A stretch of 64,000 nucleotides of DNA from Bacteroidales bacterium (GTDB lineage: Bacteria; Bacteroidota; Bacteroidia; Bacteroidales; UBA932). Positions within the stretch are counted from its first letter, which is position 1. Each line of letters begins with the position of its first letter. The notes under the pieces were generated by a model. It saw nothing but the letters and a program-made list of their open reading frames with translations, did no database searches and was not told the DNA's origin. This document shows positions 47,753 through 60,878 of this stretch, piece after piece. Location: NCBI GenBank assembly GCA_017454335.1, contig JAFTDE010000019.1:1-64000 (forward strand), read 5' to 3'. A program made the translations under genes and the position numbers.

Positions 47753-49126
47753 ATGTCGATGAAGTCTTTGAACCGAGAAATCCTGCGGCTCGCCATCCCC
47801 AGCATCCTGGCCAACCTGACCGTGCCCCTGGTCGGCATGGTGGACCTGGCCGTGGCGGGGCACCTGCCCGTCGCCGGAGGGAGCGGAGCCGCCGCATTCA
47901 TCAGCGGCATTTCCGTCGGTTCGCTGCTGTTCGACCTGATCTACTGGAACTTCTTCTTCATGCGCGCCAGCACGGGCGGGCTGACCGCCCAGGCGTACGG
48001 CCGCGGCGATCTGGGCGAATGCGCCCGGATCCTGGGGCGCGGAATGGGCATCTCGCTAGGCATCGCCGCCGTGCTGCTGGCCCTCCAGTGGCCGTTCGTA
48101 CGGCTGGCGCTGCTGGCCGTGGACTGCTCGGCGCAGGTGCGGGAACTGGCGCTGCGCTATTTCTTCATCCGGGTCTGGGCGGCCCCGGCGACGATGAGCC
48201 TGATGGCCCTGCGGGGCTGGTTCGTCGGCATGCAGGACTCGATGAGTTCGATGTTCACCGACCTGGTGGTCAACGCCGTCAACATCGCGGCCAGCGTGCT
48301 GCTGTCCCTGGGTGTCGGCCGCTGGGAGGGTCTGGGATTCACCGGCATCGCCTGGGGCACGGTCGTGGCGCAGTACGCCGGACTGGGATTCGCCCTGCTG
48401 GTCTGCGGATTCAAGTACGGCCGGCGGGTGTTCGGCGGATTCTCGCTGCGGGGCTGTTTCCGGCGGGGTGAAATGCAGGGCTTCGTTTCGCTGAACGCCG
48501 ACCTGATGGGACGCTCGCTGTCGTTCACGGCGATCTACATGGGCTTCACCCTGATCGCGGCGCGCTTCGGGGACACGTTGCTGGCCTGCGCAACCATCAT
48601 GATGAAACTGCTGCTGATCTTCTCGTATTTCACTGACGGCTTCGCCTATGCGGGCGAGGCGCTGACCGGGCGTTTCATCGGGGCGCGGGACCCGCAGATG
48701 CTGCGGAAGACCATCCAATACGTATTCCGCTGGAGTTTCGGCCTGGGCCTGGTGTTCATGGGGCTGTACTGGTTCGGCGGGATGCCGATGCTGCGGCTGC
48801 TGACGGACGACGAGGGGGTGGTCGGGGCATGCCGGCAGTTCCTGCCGTGGCTGGTCCTGATGCCGCCGGTGGGCTGTGCCGCCTTCGCCTGGGACGGCAT
48901 CTACATCGGGGCGACCGCCGCCAAATCCATCCGCAACGCGATGTTCGGAGCCTTCCTGTCGTTCCTGGCCGTCTGGCTGGCGGGCCGGGCGCTGCTGCTG
49001 CACGGGACGGCGGAAGCGGGCAACGCCCTGGGGATCCATGTGCTGCTGGCGGCCTATTTTGCCCATCTGGCGTTCCGGGCCGTTTATCTGACCATGCAAT
49101 ACCGGAGGAAATCATTATCTTTGTAA
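47753..49126 (+). CDS. MATE family efflux transporter
   Basis: The protein has 457 residues from the ATG at 47753 (or 455 from 47759). Twelve hydrophobic helices in two repeats and the start LAIPSILANLTVPLVGMVDLAVAGHL-like sequence (residues about 12-37) place it in the DinF branch of the MATE family. Such proteins export cationic drugs or metabolites with Na+ or H+. The substrate is unknown. Its 3' end contains the promoter of rnr. Confidence 0.93.
   Translation: MSMKSLNREILRLAIPSILANLTVPLVGMVDLAVAGHLPVAGGSGAAAFISGISVGSLLFDLIYWNFFFMRASTGGLTAQAYGRGDLGECARILGRGMGISLGIAAVLLALQWPFVRLALLAVDCSAQVRELALRYFFIRVWAAPATMSLMALRGWFVGMQDSMSSMFTDLVVNAVNIAASVLLSLGVGRWEGLGFTGIAWGTVVAQYAGLGFALLVCGFKYGRRVFGGFSLRGCFRRGEMQGFVSLNADLMGRSLSFTAIYMGFTLIAARFGDTLLACATIMMKLLLIFSYFTDGFAYAGEALTGRFIGARDPQMLRKTIQYVFRWSFGLGLVFMGLYWFGGMPMLRLLTDDEGVVGACRQFLPWLVLMPPVGCAAFAWDGIYIGATAAKSIRNAMFGAFLSFLAVWLAGRALLLHGTAEAGNALGIHVLLAAYFAHLAFRAVYLTMQYRRKSLSL
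49116..49123 (+). promoter_or_regulatory. -7 promoter box for rnr
   Basis: TATCTTTG lies in the last codons of the MATE gene and ends 6 nt before the rnr ATG at 49130. A purine-rich GGAGGAAAT just upstream is too far for a ribosome site of rnr. Confidence 0.45.
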
Positions 49127-49129
49127 ATC

Positions 49130-51115
49130 ATGTCTAAAAAGAATAAAAATTCCGTTCCCCGGACCGCACGGCCGCCGAAAGCGACGCCCAAGATCACCGG
49201 ACGGGTCCAGATGACACGCGAAGGATACATCTTCGTCATCCCGGAAGGCGCCTCCAGCCGCGAGGAGGACATCTATGTCAAGGCTTCCAAAACCCACCGC
49301 GCCCTGGACGGCGACCTGGTGCGGGTGAACATCACCAATACCCGCCGCCGCGAGGGCGAGGTCACCGAGATCCTCCAGCGCAGCGGCAAGCAGTTCGTCG
49401 GATACCTGCATTTCGTCGGCGCCCAGGCCTGGGTGCTGATGCAGAGCAAGTCCATGCCTTACGACATCATCGTGGACCAGCGCCAGGCCCTGGACATGGG
49501 CGGCCAGCTGGGGATGAAGGTCGCGGCGGTCGTGGACCGCTGGGACCGCAAGGATCCCGGTCCGGTCGGACACATCACCGACGTGCTGGGCAAGCCCGGC
49601 GACAACGACACCGAGATGCACGCCATCCTGGCCGAGTTCAATCTCCCCTACCGCTTCGAGCCGGAGGTCGAGAACGCGGCGGACGGCATCTCCGAGCAGA
49701 TCACCGCGCAGGACCTGAAGGGACGCCGGGATTTCCGCGACACCCTGACCTTCACGATCGACCCCGCGGACGCCAAGGACTTCGACGACGCCCTGTCCTT
49801 CCGGCCGCTGGAGAACGGCAATTTCGAGGTCGGCGTACACATCGCCGACGTTTCTTGGTACGTCCGCCCCGGTTCGCCGGTGGACAAGGAAGCCCGCGAA
49901 CGGGGCACCTCTGTCTATCTGGTGGACCGCACCGTGCCGATGCTGCCGGAGAAACTCTGCAACAAACTCTGTTCGCTGCGGCCCGACGAGGACAAACTGA
50001 CTTATTCCGCCGTCTTCGAGATCAGCCCGAAGGCGGAGATCAAGAAGCGCTGGATCGGGCGCACCGTCATCCGCTCGGACTTCCGCTTCGACTACGGCCA
50101 GGCCCAGGCCATCATTGAGGCGGGAGAAGGCCCGCGCGAGGTGGACCAGGCCCTGCTGGCCCTGAACAGCCTGGCCGGCATCCTGCGCGAGAAGCGCTTC
50201 AAGGCCGGCGCCATCAATTTCGACCGGCCCGAGATGAAGGTGGAGATCGACGAGAAAGGCCGTCCGGTCAACGTGTACCAGAAGCAGTCCGTCGAGGCCA
50301 ACTGGCTGATCGAGGAGTTCATGCTGCTGGCCAACCGCACCGTCGCCGAATACATCGCCACGGACGGGCAGATGAACGGGGTGCCGTCCAAGAAGGCCAA
50401 GACCTTCGTCTACCGCGTGCACGACGAACCCAACAGCGAGAAACTCGCCGGCCTGCGCGAATTCGCGGGCGGATTCGGATACAAGATGGGCGACCGGCTG
50501 GAAGGCCGGGGCGCCGCCCGCACCCTCAACGCCCTGCTGGATCAGGCCAAGGGAAAACCGGAATTCGCCGCCTTCGAGGACATCGCGCTGCGCTCCATGG
50601 CCAAGGCCGTGTACAGCACCGACAACATCGGGCACTACGGGCTGGCCTTCAGCTTCTACACGCACTTCACCTCGCCGATCCGGCGTTATCCCGATCTGAT
50701 GGTGCACCGCCTGCTGGCCAAGTACATGGCCGGCGGGGAGAGCCAGAACAAGATCAAATACGAAGAAGAATGCGTCCACGCCAGCGAGCGCGAGCAGATT
50801 GCCGCCGATGCGGAACGCGCCAGCACGAAGTACAAGCTGGTCGAGTTCATGATGGACAAGGAGGGGCTGGAATTCGACGGGCACGTGTCCGGCGTGACCG
50901 AATGGGGCATGTACGTCGAGATCGAACCCACGCACATCGAGGGCATGGTCTCGCTGCGGGACATCCGCACGGACTATTTCCAGTTCGACGAGGCGCACTA
51001 CAAGCTGGTCGGCAAGCGCAGCGGCAAGGTGTACCGCCTGGGTGATCCGGTCCGGATCAAGGTCAAGCGCGCCAACCTCGAGATGAAGCTGCTGGATTAT
51101 GAACTGATCGGATAA
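49130..51115 (+). CDS. rnr: Ribonuclease R
   Basis: RNase R is a processive 3'-5' exoribonuclease that degrades structured RNA and helps rRNA quality control. The 661-residue protein has a cold-shock-like N-terminal domain, the RNB catalytic motif DPADAKDFDDALS near residues 208-220, and a C-terminal S1 domain (FDGHVSGVTEWGMYVEIE). It lacks a long basic tail, so it is at the short end of the family. Its stop overlaps the manA start (TAATG). Confidence 0.95.
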   Translation: MSKKNKNSVPRTARPPKATPKITGRVQMTREGYIFVIPEGASSREEDIYVKASKTHRALDGDLVRVNITNTRRREGEVTEILQRSGKQFVGYLHFVGAQAWVLMQSKSMPYDIIVDQRQALDMGGQLGMKVAAVVDRWDRKDPGPVGHITDVLGKPGDNDTEMHAILAEFNLPYRFEPEVENAADGISEQITAQDLKGRRDFRDTLTFTIDPADAKDFDDALSFRPLENGNFEVGVHIADVSWYVRPGSPVDKEARERGTSVYLVDRTVPMLPEKLCNKLCSLRPDEDKLTYSAVFEISPKAEIKKRWIGRTVIRSDFRFDYGQAQAIIEAGEGPREVDQALLALNSLAGILREKRFKAGAINFDRPEMKVEIDEKGRPVNVYQKQSVEANWLIEEFMLLANRTVAEYIATDGQMNGVPSKKAKTFVYRVHDEPNSEKLAGLREFAGGFGYKMGDRLEGRGAARTLNALLDQAKGKPEFAAFEDIALRSMAKAVYSTDNIGHYGLAFSFYTHFTSPIRRYPDLMVHRLLAKYMAGGESQNKIKYEEECVHASEREQIAADAERASTKYKLVEFMMDKEGLEFDGHVSGVTEWGMYVEIEPTHIEGMVSLRDIRTDYFQFDEAHYKLVGKRSGKVYRLGDPVRIKVKRANLEMKLLDYELIG

Positions 51116-51981
51116 TGTACAAGTTTACACCCATCGTCAAGACCCTGGTCTGGGGCACGGAACGCTGGCTGCTGTCGGGCGTCCCTGGCAGCGAGTCGGT
51201 CGTGGCGGAGGGGCCGGACGCCGGGCGTTCGATCCGGGAGATCTGGCCCGGAGAATTCCCGCTGCTGGTCAAAGTCATCGATGCGCGGCTGGACCTGAGC
51301 ATCCAGGTGCATCCGGACGACGAACTGGCCCTGGAGCGGCACGGATGCCACGGCAAGACGGAGATGTGGTATGTGACCGGAGCCGATCCGGGGGCACGGC
51401 TGCTGTGCGGATTCCGCGAGGAAGTCCGCCCGGAAGAATATGCCGGCCTGGTGGAGAGCGGGCGCATCGCCGAAACGCTGGCCCCGTACGAAGTGGCGCC
51501 GGGCGACGTTTTCTTCCTGCCCGCCGGACGCGTCCACGCGATCTGCGGGGGCTGCCATGTCGCCGAAATCCAGCAGACCTCGGACATCACCTACCGGATC
51601 TACGACTACAAGCGTCCGGGCCTGGACGGCAAGCCCCGCCAGCTGCACACGGACCTGGCACGGGATGCCATCGACTACCGGGTGCTGCCGGATTACCGGA
51701 CGCATTACCCGCGTATGCGCGACCGGAAGGTGACCCTGGCCCGCTGTCCGTATTTCACGACGGACTATCTGAAGCTGACCCGCGAAAGACGCCTGTCCCT
51801 GAAAGGATGCGGGGATTTCCTGATCCTCGTCTGCGTGGAAGGCGCAGGACGGGTGCTGGGTGCCGGGGTGGACGCTTCGGTCCTGCGGGCGGGAGAAGCC
51901 CTGCTGGCCCTGCCCTCCGACGGTCCCCTGGACATACGCCCGGACGCCGGGGGCTGCACCCTGCTGACCTCCCATCTTTAA
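51115..51981 (+). CDS. manA: Mannose-6-phosphate isomerase, class I
   Basis: The enzyme interconverts mannose 6-phosphate and fructose 6-phosphate. The 288-residue protein is the short Bacteroidetes/Firmicutes form. Zinc ligands are seen in IQVHPDD near residue 63 and EMWYVTGADPGA near 83, with the VHAICGGCHVAEIQQTSD region near 141. The size and motifs fit ManA. It overlaps rnr by one base and would be cotranscribed. Confidence 0.93.
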   Translation: MYKFTPIVKTLVWGTERWLLSGVPGSESVVAEGPDAGRSIREIWPGEFPLLVKVIDARLDLSIQVHPDDELALERHGCHGKTEMWYVTGADPGARLLCGFREEVRPEEYAGLVESGRIAETLAPYEVAPGDVFFLPAGRVHAICGGCHVAEIQQTSDITYRIYDYKRPGLDGKPRQLHTDLARDAIDYRVLPDYRTHYPRMRDRKVTLARCPYFTTDYLKLTRERRLSLKGCGDFLILVCVEGAGRVLGAGVDASVLRAGEALLALPSDGPLDIRPDAGGCTLLTSHL

Positions 51982-52077
51982 TCAATAGAAGCCTGCAATG
52001 CCCTTTCAACCTGTGACCCCGCGGAGGGCCACCGGGGAATGATTCGATAATTTTTTTTCGAAATTTTTGAATTTTTA

Positions 52078-52107
52078 TTGCAAAACGATAAATAATTTCT
52101 ATATTTG
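52078..52107 (+). promoter_or_regulatory. Consensus promoter of the NfeD-flotillin operon
   Basis: TTG at 52078-52080, a 19-bp spacer and TATATTTG at 52100-52107 match the Bacteroidetes promoter well. The ATG is 23 nt downstream of the box, giving a normal leader, in contrast to the leaderless-type starts elsewhere. Confidence 0.6.
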
Positions 52108-52130
52108 CAGAAAACAAACACTCAATCGCT

Positions 52131-52748
52131 ATGATTACCGAATGGTGGACCGCTCTGAGTCCGATTATGAAAGTGCTGTGGGCCGTGACGCTCGCGGCTT
52201 CGCTGATCTTCCTTATCCAGACCGTGATGACCTTCATCGGTGCCTCCAGTGACACCGACCTGGGTGCGGACGGGATGGACACCGATTTCGACGTGTCGGA
52301 TCCTTCCGACATGCATGCCGGCCCTTCCGGGATGAATCTCTACACCTTCCGCAACCTGATCAACTTCCTGCTGGGCTTCGGCTGGACCGCCATCCTGCTG
52401 TCCACCAGCGTCCGCTCGACGGTGTTGCTGCTGGTCATCGCCATACTGGTCGGCATCGCGCTGGTCGTGCTGGTCATGTACCTGTTCAAATGGCTGAGCG
52501 GGATGCAGCAGTCCGGCAACATCAACGTGTACAAGAGCGCCGTCGGCTGCCAGGGGACCGTCTACCTGACCATTCCCGCCGAACGCAGCGGCGAAGGCAA
52601 GGTCCAGATCTCCATCCAGGGCGCCGTGCGCGAGTACAACGCGCAGACGGACGGGGAGGAGATCCGCACCGGCACCCCGATCAAGGTCGTCGAAGTCATC
52701 AACCCCGGCACGCTGCTGGTCGAAGAACTCAAGTCGTATATCGTTTAA
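52131..52748 (+). CDS. NfeD-like membrane protein
   Basis: The 205-residue protein has an N-terminal helix (about 10-38), two more helices near 75-120 separated by a Gly/Ser/Asp-rich loop, and a C-terminal OB-fold-like domain (about 135-205; GCQGTVYLTIPAERSGEGKVQ). This is the YqiJ/YuaF type of NfeD protein, which works with a flotillin partner in membrane organisation. The flotillin gene follows 12 bp downstream, as expected. Confidence 0.88.
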   Translation: MITEWWTALSPIMKVLWAVTLAASLIFLIQTVMTFIGASSDTDLGADGMDTDFDVSDPSDMHAGPSGMNLYTFRNLINFLLGFGWTAILLSTSVRSTVLLLVIAILVGIALVVLVMYLFKWLSGMQQSGNINVYKSAVGCQGTVYLTIPAERSGEGKVQISIQGAVREYNAQTDGEEIRTGTPIKVVEVINPGTLLVEELKSYIV

Positions 52749-52760
52749 AACATTATCATT

Positions 52761-54200
52761 ATGGAACTCTATCTGATTCTCATCATCGTATTCGTCGTTT
52801 TCGTGACCTTCGCGGCCATCCTGCGACGCTACAAACGCTGCCCCTCCGACAAGGTCCTGGTCATCTACGGCAAGACCGGCAAGAACAAGGAAGGCGCCAT
52901 CTCTTCCGCCCGCTGCATCCACGGCGGTGCCGCTTTCATCTGGCCCGTGTTCCAGGCCTATTCCTTCCTGGACCTGACCCCGATCTCCATCGAGTGCAAC
53001 CTGACGAACGCCCTGTCCAAGCAGAACATCCGCGTGGACGTGCCCTGCCGCTTCACCGTCGGTATCTCCACCGAGCCGGAGAACATGACCAATGCGGCCG
53101 AGCGCCTGCTGGGCCTGAGCACCGATGACATCCGCAACATCGCGACCGATATCCTCTTCGGCCAGCTGCGTCTGGTTATCGCGACGATGGACATCGAGGA
53201 AATCAACTCCGACCGCGACAAGTTCCTGGCGAACGTCTCCACCAACGTCGAGGCCGAGCTCCGCAAGATCGGCCTGAAGCTGATCAACGTGAACGTCACC
53301 GATATCCGCGACGAGTCCGGATACATCGAGGCCCTCGGTAAGGAAGCCGCCGCCAAGGCCATCAACGACGCGAAGAAGAGCGTCGCCGAACAGAACCGTT
53401 ACGGTGAGATCGGTAAGGCCGAGGCCGACCGGGACAAGGACATCCGCATCGCCGAGACCTCCCGCGACACCCGTATCAACACCGCTGACGCGAATGCCAA
53501 GGCCGTCGAGGGTGAGAACAATTCCAAGATCGCCATCGCCCAGTCCGACGCCATGCGCCGTGAGAAGCAGGCCGAGGCGGAACGCATCGCCGTCGCCGCC
53601 GAGAAGGTCCAGGCCGCCAAGGCGCTGGAAGAGGCGTACAAGTCCGAGCGCGACGCCGAGCTGGCCCGTGCCGAGCGTGAGAAAGCGACCCAGCAGGCGA
53701 ACATCGTCGTGGCCGCCCAGATCGAGAAGGAGAAAGCCATCATCGACGCCGAGGCCGAAGCCGAGAAGATCCGCCGCCTGGCCAAGGGTGAAGCCGACGC
53801 CATCTACGCCAGGATGGATGCGCAGGCGCGCGGTACCCTGGAGATCCTGGCCAAGCAGGCCGAAGGTTTCGGTCAGCTGGTCGCCGCTGCCGGCGGAGAC
53901 GCCCAGCAGGCCATCACCATGCTGATCACCGACAAGCTGCCCGAACTGGTCAAGACGCAGGTCGAGGCCGTCAAGGGCATCAAGATCGACAAGGTCACCG
54001 TCTGGGACGGCGGTAACGCCAAGGACGGCAAGACCTCCACGGCCAATTTCGTCTCCGGCATGATGGGCGCGGTCCCGCCGCTCAACGATCTGTTCAAGCT
54101 GGCCGGGCTGGAATTGCCCAACTACCTCAAGGGAGCAGCCGCCAAGGCCGATTCCGGGGATGCGGTGAAACCGGCGGATGATCCCGCCCAGAGCAAGTAG
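52761..54200 (+). CDS. Flotillin-like SPFH protein (YqiK/FloT)
   Basis: The 479-residue protein has one N-terminal membrane helix (about 3-22), an SPFH domain (about 40-210) and a long coiled coil (about 210-390) rich in Ala, Glu and Lys repeats such as EAEAEKIRRLAKGEAD. A C-terminal flotillin segment follows, with LPELVKTQVEAVKGIKIDKVTVWDGG. Flotillins scaffold membrane microdomains. It is cotranscribed with the NfeD-like gene and followed 2 bp later by a small regulator gene. Confidence 0.93.
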   Translation: MELYLILIIVFVVFVTFAAILRRYKRCPSDKVLVIYGKTGKNKEGAISSARCIHGGAAFIWPVFQAYSFLDLTPISIECNLTNALSKQNIRVDVPCRFTVGISTEPENMTNAAERLLGLSTDDIRNIATDILFGQLRLVIATMDIEEINSDRDKFLANVSTNVEAELRKIGLKLINVNVTDIRDESGYIEALGKEAAAKAINDAKKSVAEQNRYGEIGKAEADRDKDIRIAETSRDTRINTADANAKAVEGENNSKIAIAQSDAMRREKQAEAERIAVAAEKVQAAKALEEAYKSERDAELARAEREKATQQANIVVAAQIEKEKAIIDAEAEAEKIRRLAKGEADAIYARMDAQARGTLEILAKQAEGFGQLVAAAGGDAQQAITMLITDKLPELVKTQVEAVKGIKIDKVTVWDGGNAKDGKTSTANFVSGMMGAVPPLNDLFKLAGLELPNYLKGAAAKADSGDAVKPADDPAQSK

Positions 54201-54202
54201 CC

Positions 54203-54409
54203 ATGGCTATCATTGTCAATGTGGACGTCATGCTCGCCCGGCGGAAGATGTCTTCGGGCGAGCTGGCGGACCAGGTCGGCATCTCGGCGGCCAATCTGTC
54301 GATCCTCAAGACGGGGAAGGCCAAGGCGGTCCGGTTCTCGACCCTCGACGCCTTGTGCCGAGCCCTGGAATGTCAGCCCGGTGATCTGTTGGAATACCGG
54401 CAGGAATAG
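54203..54409 (+). CDS. Small XRE-family HTH regulator (YozG-like)
   Basis: The 68-residue protein is a single Cro/C1-type HTH (about 6-60), with LADQVGISAANLSILKTGK as the recognition region and LDALCRALECQPGDLLEY after it. Similar small proteins are usually found next to DUF2975 membrane proteins; here the neighbour is flotillin. It begins 2 bp after the flotillin stop, so it is probably in the same transcript and could autoregulate it. Confidence 0.9.
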   Translation: MAIIVNVDVMLARRKMSSGELADQVGISAANLSILKTGKAKAVRFSTLDALCRALECQPGDLLEYRQE

Positions 54410-54420
54410 GTTTACTGTAC

Positions 54421-54435
54421 CGGGGCACTGCCCCG
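54421..54435. terminator. Hairpin between convergent XRE and GH2 genes
   Basis: CGGGGCACTGCCCCG is a short perfect inverted repeat in the 33-bp gap between the two stop codons. It lacks a clear T-run on either strand, so its terminator role is uncertain. Confidence 0.4.
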
Positions 54436-54442
54436 TCAAAAC

Positions 54443-57787
<3,345 letters not shown>

Positions 57788-59329
57788 TTATTTCATGATT
57801 CGTTTCAGGTCGCGGGGGGTGTCAGCATAGGCGGCGCCGATCTGCTCCGCGGCTTCGCGCGCCCAGATGCGGCATTCCTCCTTTCCGTCACCCAGGATGA
57901 TGGGCGTGGCGCCCTTCTCCCGGACATCCATGCAGTACTTGCGCAGGTACCAGCCGAAGGAGTATACGGCTTCGTTGATCCCGTCGGCTTCGCGCGTCGT
58001 CACCACCTTCTCGTCGTCGTTCCCGGGCCGTTCACCCTTGGAGGCGCCGGTGTTGAGGGGCTTCTCGTCGCGGTGGAAGCGGATCAGGACATAGTCTCCG
58101 GGCTGCAGGGCCCCGTAGATCCGGTTCCAGTATCCGTCACGCAGGTAGGTGCGGGCGCTGACCCCGGCCTGGGCGCGGTTGTCCACCTCGCCCTTGCTGC
58201 GGGGAACCGCTTCGGCGAATTCCTTCGCGCCGTCCGGGTTGTCCCCGAAGAGGAAGACGACCGGCCGGCCGGGCTTGCGGACGGGACTGGTGTACTGCTT
58301 CTCCGGCAGGAGGAAGGATCCCAGCGCGATGTCCGGGCGCTTCCGGAGTTCCTCCACGAAGGTTTCGGCATTGATTACGGCTCCGAAGGAGCTGGCGTGG
58401 ATACCGTCGCTGAAGAACAGGTAGCTCACCTTGCGCGTGTCGAAGACTTCGTCGTATTTGTGGCGGATGGCCGCGTTGAAATCGATGAAGGGCACGCCCT
58501 TCTCCTCCGCGATGGTGCGGATGACCTCGGTGTTGCGGTCCGGATTGATCCGCCCGTCCTCGCCGCGGCCGCTGCGGGATGTCAGCGACAGCAGGATGGG
58601 GTGGGCGCCCTTGGCGCGGATCTCGTCGACGTAGATACGCAGGTACTCGCCGTAGGTGTAGACCCGCTCGCGGGTACCGCTGCCGGGCAGGATGACTTCG
58701 GTGAACTCCTTGCCGGTACCGGGAAGGATGCCGCGGTAACGGCCGCTGTTCATCTCACGCCCGCCGTACTGGTCGTTGTGGCCCAGCTGGATCACCACCC
58801 AGTCGCCGGGACGGACGGCGCGCAGCATCGGGAAGAACCAGGTCTTGAACCAGCTGCGGGTGCTCTCGCCGCCCAGGGCATGGTTCTCGACCGTGATCCG
58901 TTCCGTGTCGAAATAGTTCTCGATGAAATAGCCCCAGCCCCACTGGCCGTTGTCGCCGTTTCCGGCCACCTCGGTGCGCATCGTGGAATCGCCGATCATG
59001 AAGAGGACCGGACGGTTGCCCTTGCGCCGCGTCCCGGCGACGGGCCGTTCGCTGCGGGAGACGTTCACGCTGTCGATGGCCGCATCGACCATCAGGCTGT
59101 CGGAATCGACGGGATAGTAGCGCTGCCGGCGGGGTGCAGCCGGCGCGGCCTGGCCCGGAGCGGCCGGCGGAGCGGGGGTCACCGAATACTGGTTGGCCAG
59201 CACGCGGCGGCCGGTCAGGGCCGGCAGTTCCCGGTACAGCGCATCGGGATCCAGGACGCCCGTCTGGGCGGCACATACGCCGCAGACCAGCAGGCCGGCG
59301 GCAATCAGGCTGAGTTTGGCGTATTTCAT
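57788..59329 (-). CDS. SGNH acetylesterase with a degenerate second lobe
   Basis: The 513-residue protein has a signal peptide (about 1-21) and two SGNH lobes. Lobe 1 (about 105-330) is complete: GDST with Ser115, GGES near 153, GHND (183-186) and SDGIH with Asp308 and His311. This matches rhamnogalacturonan acetylesterase-like enzymes. Lobe 2 (about 355-513) begins with VVFLFGDNPD, where the nucleophile Ser is Asn, has RFHRDE in place of GHND, and ends without a DxxH. It is probably a non-catalytic lobe. The gene follows gpmI by 10 bp. Confidence 0.88.
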   Translation of the reverse strand: MKYAKLSLIAAGLLVCGVCAAQTGVLDPDALYRELPALTGRRVLANQYSVTPAPPAAPGQAAPAAPRRQRYYPVDSDSLMVDAAIDSVNVSRSERPVAGTRRKGNRPVLFMIGDSTMRTEVAGNGDNGQWGWGYFIENYFDTERITVENHALGGESTRSWFKTWFFPMLRAVRPGDWVVIQLGHNDQYGGREMNSGRYRGILPGTGKEFTEVILPGSGTRERVYTYGEYLRIYVDEIRAKGAHPILLSLTSRSGRGEDGRINPDRNTEVIRTIAEEKGVPFIDFNAAIRHKYDEVFDTRKVSYLFFSDGIHASSFGAVINAETFVEELRKRPDIALGSFLLPEKQYTSPVRKPGRPVVFLFGDNPDGAKEFAEAVPRSKGEVDNRAQAGVSARTYLRDGYWNRIYGALQPGDYVLIRFHRDEKPLNTGASKGERPGNDDEKVVTTREADGINEAVYSFGWYLRKYCMDVREKGATPIILGDGKEECRIWAREAAEQIGAAYADTPRDLKRIMK

Positions 59330-59339
59330 AGCGAATCAG

Positions 59340-60860
59340 TTAGATCAAAGGTTCAGCGGTCATCGCGTCGGGCTGCGGGATACCCATCAGCTTGAGGATC
59401 GTCGGGGCGACGTTGCACAGCGCACCGTCCTTGACTTCGCGGACTTCGGATCCGGCACCGATGACGATGAACTGGACCTGGTTCAGCGAGTGGGCGGTGT
59501 TGGGCGTCCCGTCGTCGTTGACGGCATAGTCGGCATTGCCGTGGTCCGCCGTCAGCAGCACCACGTATCCGTGGGCCAGCGCAGCCGTCACGACCGCCTC
59601 GACACATCCGTCGATGCAGCCCACGGCGTTGCAGATGGCCTTGTAGACACCGGTGTGCCCCACCATGTCGCCGTTGGCGAAATTCAGGATGATGACGTCC
59701 TCCTTCTCGGAGCGGATCGCCTCGATCAGCCGGTCCGTCACCTCGATGGCGCTCATCTCCGGCTGGAGGTCATAGGTCGCCACCTTCGGGGAGTTGACCA
59801 GGATCCGGTCCTCGTTCTCGAACGGGGTTTCCCGGCCGCCGTTGAAGAAGAAGGTCACGTGCGCATACTTCTCCGTCTCGGCGATGCGCAGCTGGCGCTT
59901 GCCGGCCTTCGCGACCGTCTCGCCCAGGGTATCCTTGACGACTTCCTTGTCGAAGAGGATGTGCAGCCCGGAGAACGAAGCGTCGTAGGGCGTCAGGCAG
60001 CAGTAATACAGCGGCAGCGTGTACATCCCCTCTTCCGGCATGTCCTTCTGGGTCAGCACGGCCGTCAGCTCGCGGGCGCGGTCGTTGCGGAAATTGTAGA
60101 AAATGACCGCATCCCCTTCCGTGACCTTGCCGACGGGCGCCCCGTTCTCGGTGACGACGATCGGCTTGATGAACTCGTCCGTCACGTCGGCGTCGTACGA
60201 AGCCTGGATGCCCTCGAGCGCGGAAGCGTAAGCCGCTCCCTTGCCCTCGATCAGCATGTCATAGGCCTCCTTGATGCGGTTCCAGCGCTTGTCGCGGTCC
60301 ATCGCGTAGAAACGTCCGCAGACCGTGGCCACGCGGCCCGTACTCTTCGCCATCTGCTCTTCCAGTTCCTTGACGAAGCCGTATCCGCTGTGCGGATCGG
60401 TATCGCGGCCGTCCATGAAGCAGTGCACGTACACTTTCTCCAGGCCCATCCGCTTGGCTTCCGCCAGGAACTCGTAGAGGTGGTTCAGCGAGGAGTGCAC
60501 CCCGCCGTGCGAGCACAGCCCGAAGAAATGCAGGCTCTTGCCGCTGGTCTTGACATAGTCATAGACCGCCTGGATCTCGCGGTTTTCCATCAGTTTGTGG
60601 TCCCGGCAAGCCATGTTGATCTTGACCAGGTCCTGGTACACGATGCGGCCGGCGCCCAGGTTCATGTGGCCGACCTCGGAGTTTCCCATCTGCCCGTCGG
60701 GCAGGCCCACGTACTCACCGCAGGCGTTCAGGTGTCCGAAAGGATATTTGGCCCGCAGGGAGTCGATGAACGGCGTGCCCTGGGTGTAAATCGCATTGGA
60801 ATGGTCGTGACGTCCTTCGCCCCAGCCATCCAGAATCATCAATAAAACTTTTCTTTCCAT
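59340..60860 (-). CDS. gpmI: 2,3-bisphosphoglycerate-independent phosphoglycerate mutase
   Basis: GpmI interconverts 3- and 2-phosphoglycerate in glycolysis, using two Mn ions. The 506-residue protein has the start [10 protein letters not shown], the active-site Ser region [17 protein letters not shown] near residues 57-73 and TADHGNADY near 440. The length is typical. It is 18 bp downstream of the M3 peptidase and 10 bp upstream of the esterase gene. Confidence 0.96.
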   Translation of the reverse strand: MERKVLLMILDGWGEGRHDHSNAIYTQGTPFIDSLRAKYPFGHLNACGEYVGLPDGQMGNSEVGHMNLGAGRIVYQDLVKINMACRDHKLMENREIQAVYDYVKTSGKSLHFFGLCSHGGVHSSLNHLYEFLAEAKRMGLEKVYVHCFMDGRDTDPHSGYGFVKELEEQMAKSTGRVATVCGRFYAMDRDKRWNRIKEAYDMLIEGKGAAYASALEGIQASYDADVTDEFIKPIVVTENGAPVGKVTEGDAVIFYNFRNDRARELTAVLTQKDMPEEGMYTLPLYYCCLTPYDASFSGLHILFDKEVVKDTLGETVAKAGKRQLRIAETEKYAHVTFFFNGGRETPFENEDRILVNSPKVATYDLQPEMSAIEVTDRLIEAIRSEKEDVIILNFANGDMVGHTGVYKAICNAVGCIDGCVEAVVTAALAHGYVVLLTADHGNADYAVNDDGTPNTAHSLNQVQFIVIGAGSEVREVKDGALCNVAPTILKLMGIPQPDAMTAEPLI

Positions 60861-60878
60861 TATGTAAGGTAATAAACA

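Noticed and set aside
52010..52075. GC hairpin followed by T-runs after manA, as a possible terminator
   Set aside because: The CCCCG/CGGGG stem is short and the T-run lies well beyond it, so the geometry does not fit an intrinsic terminator.
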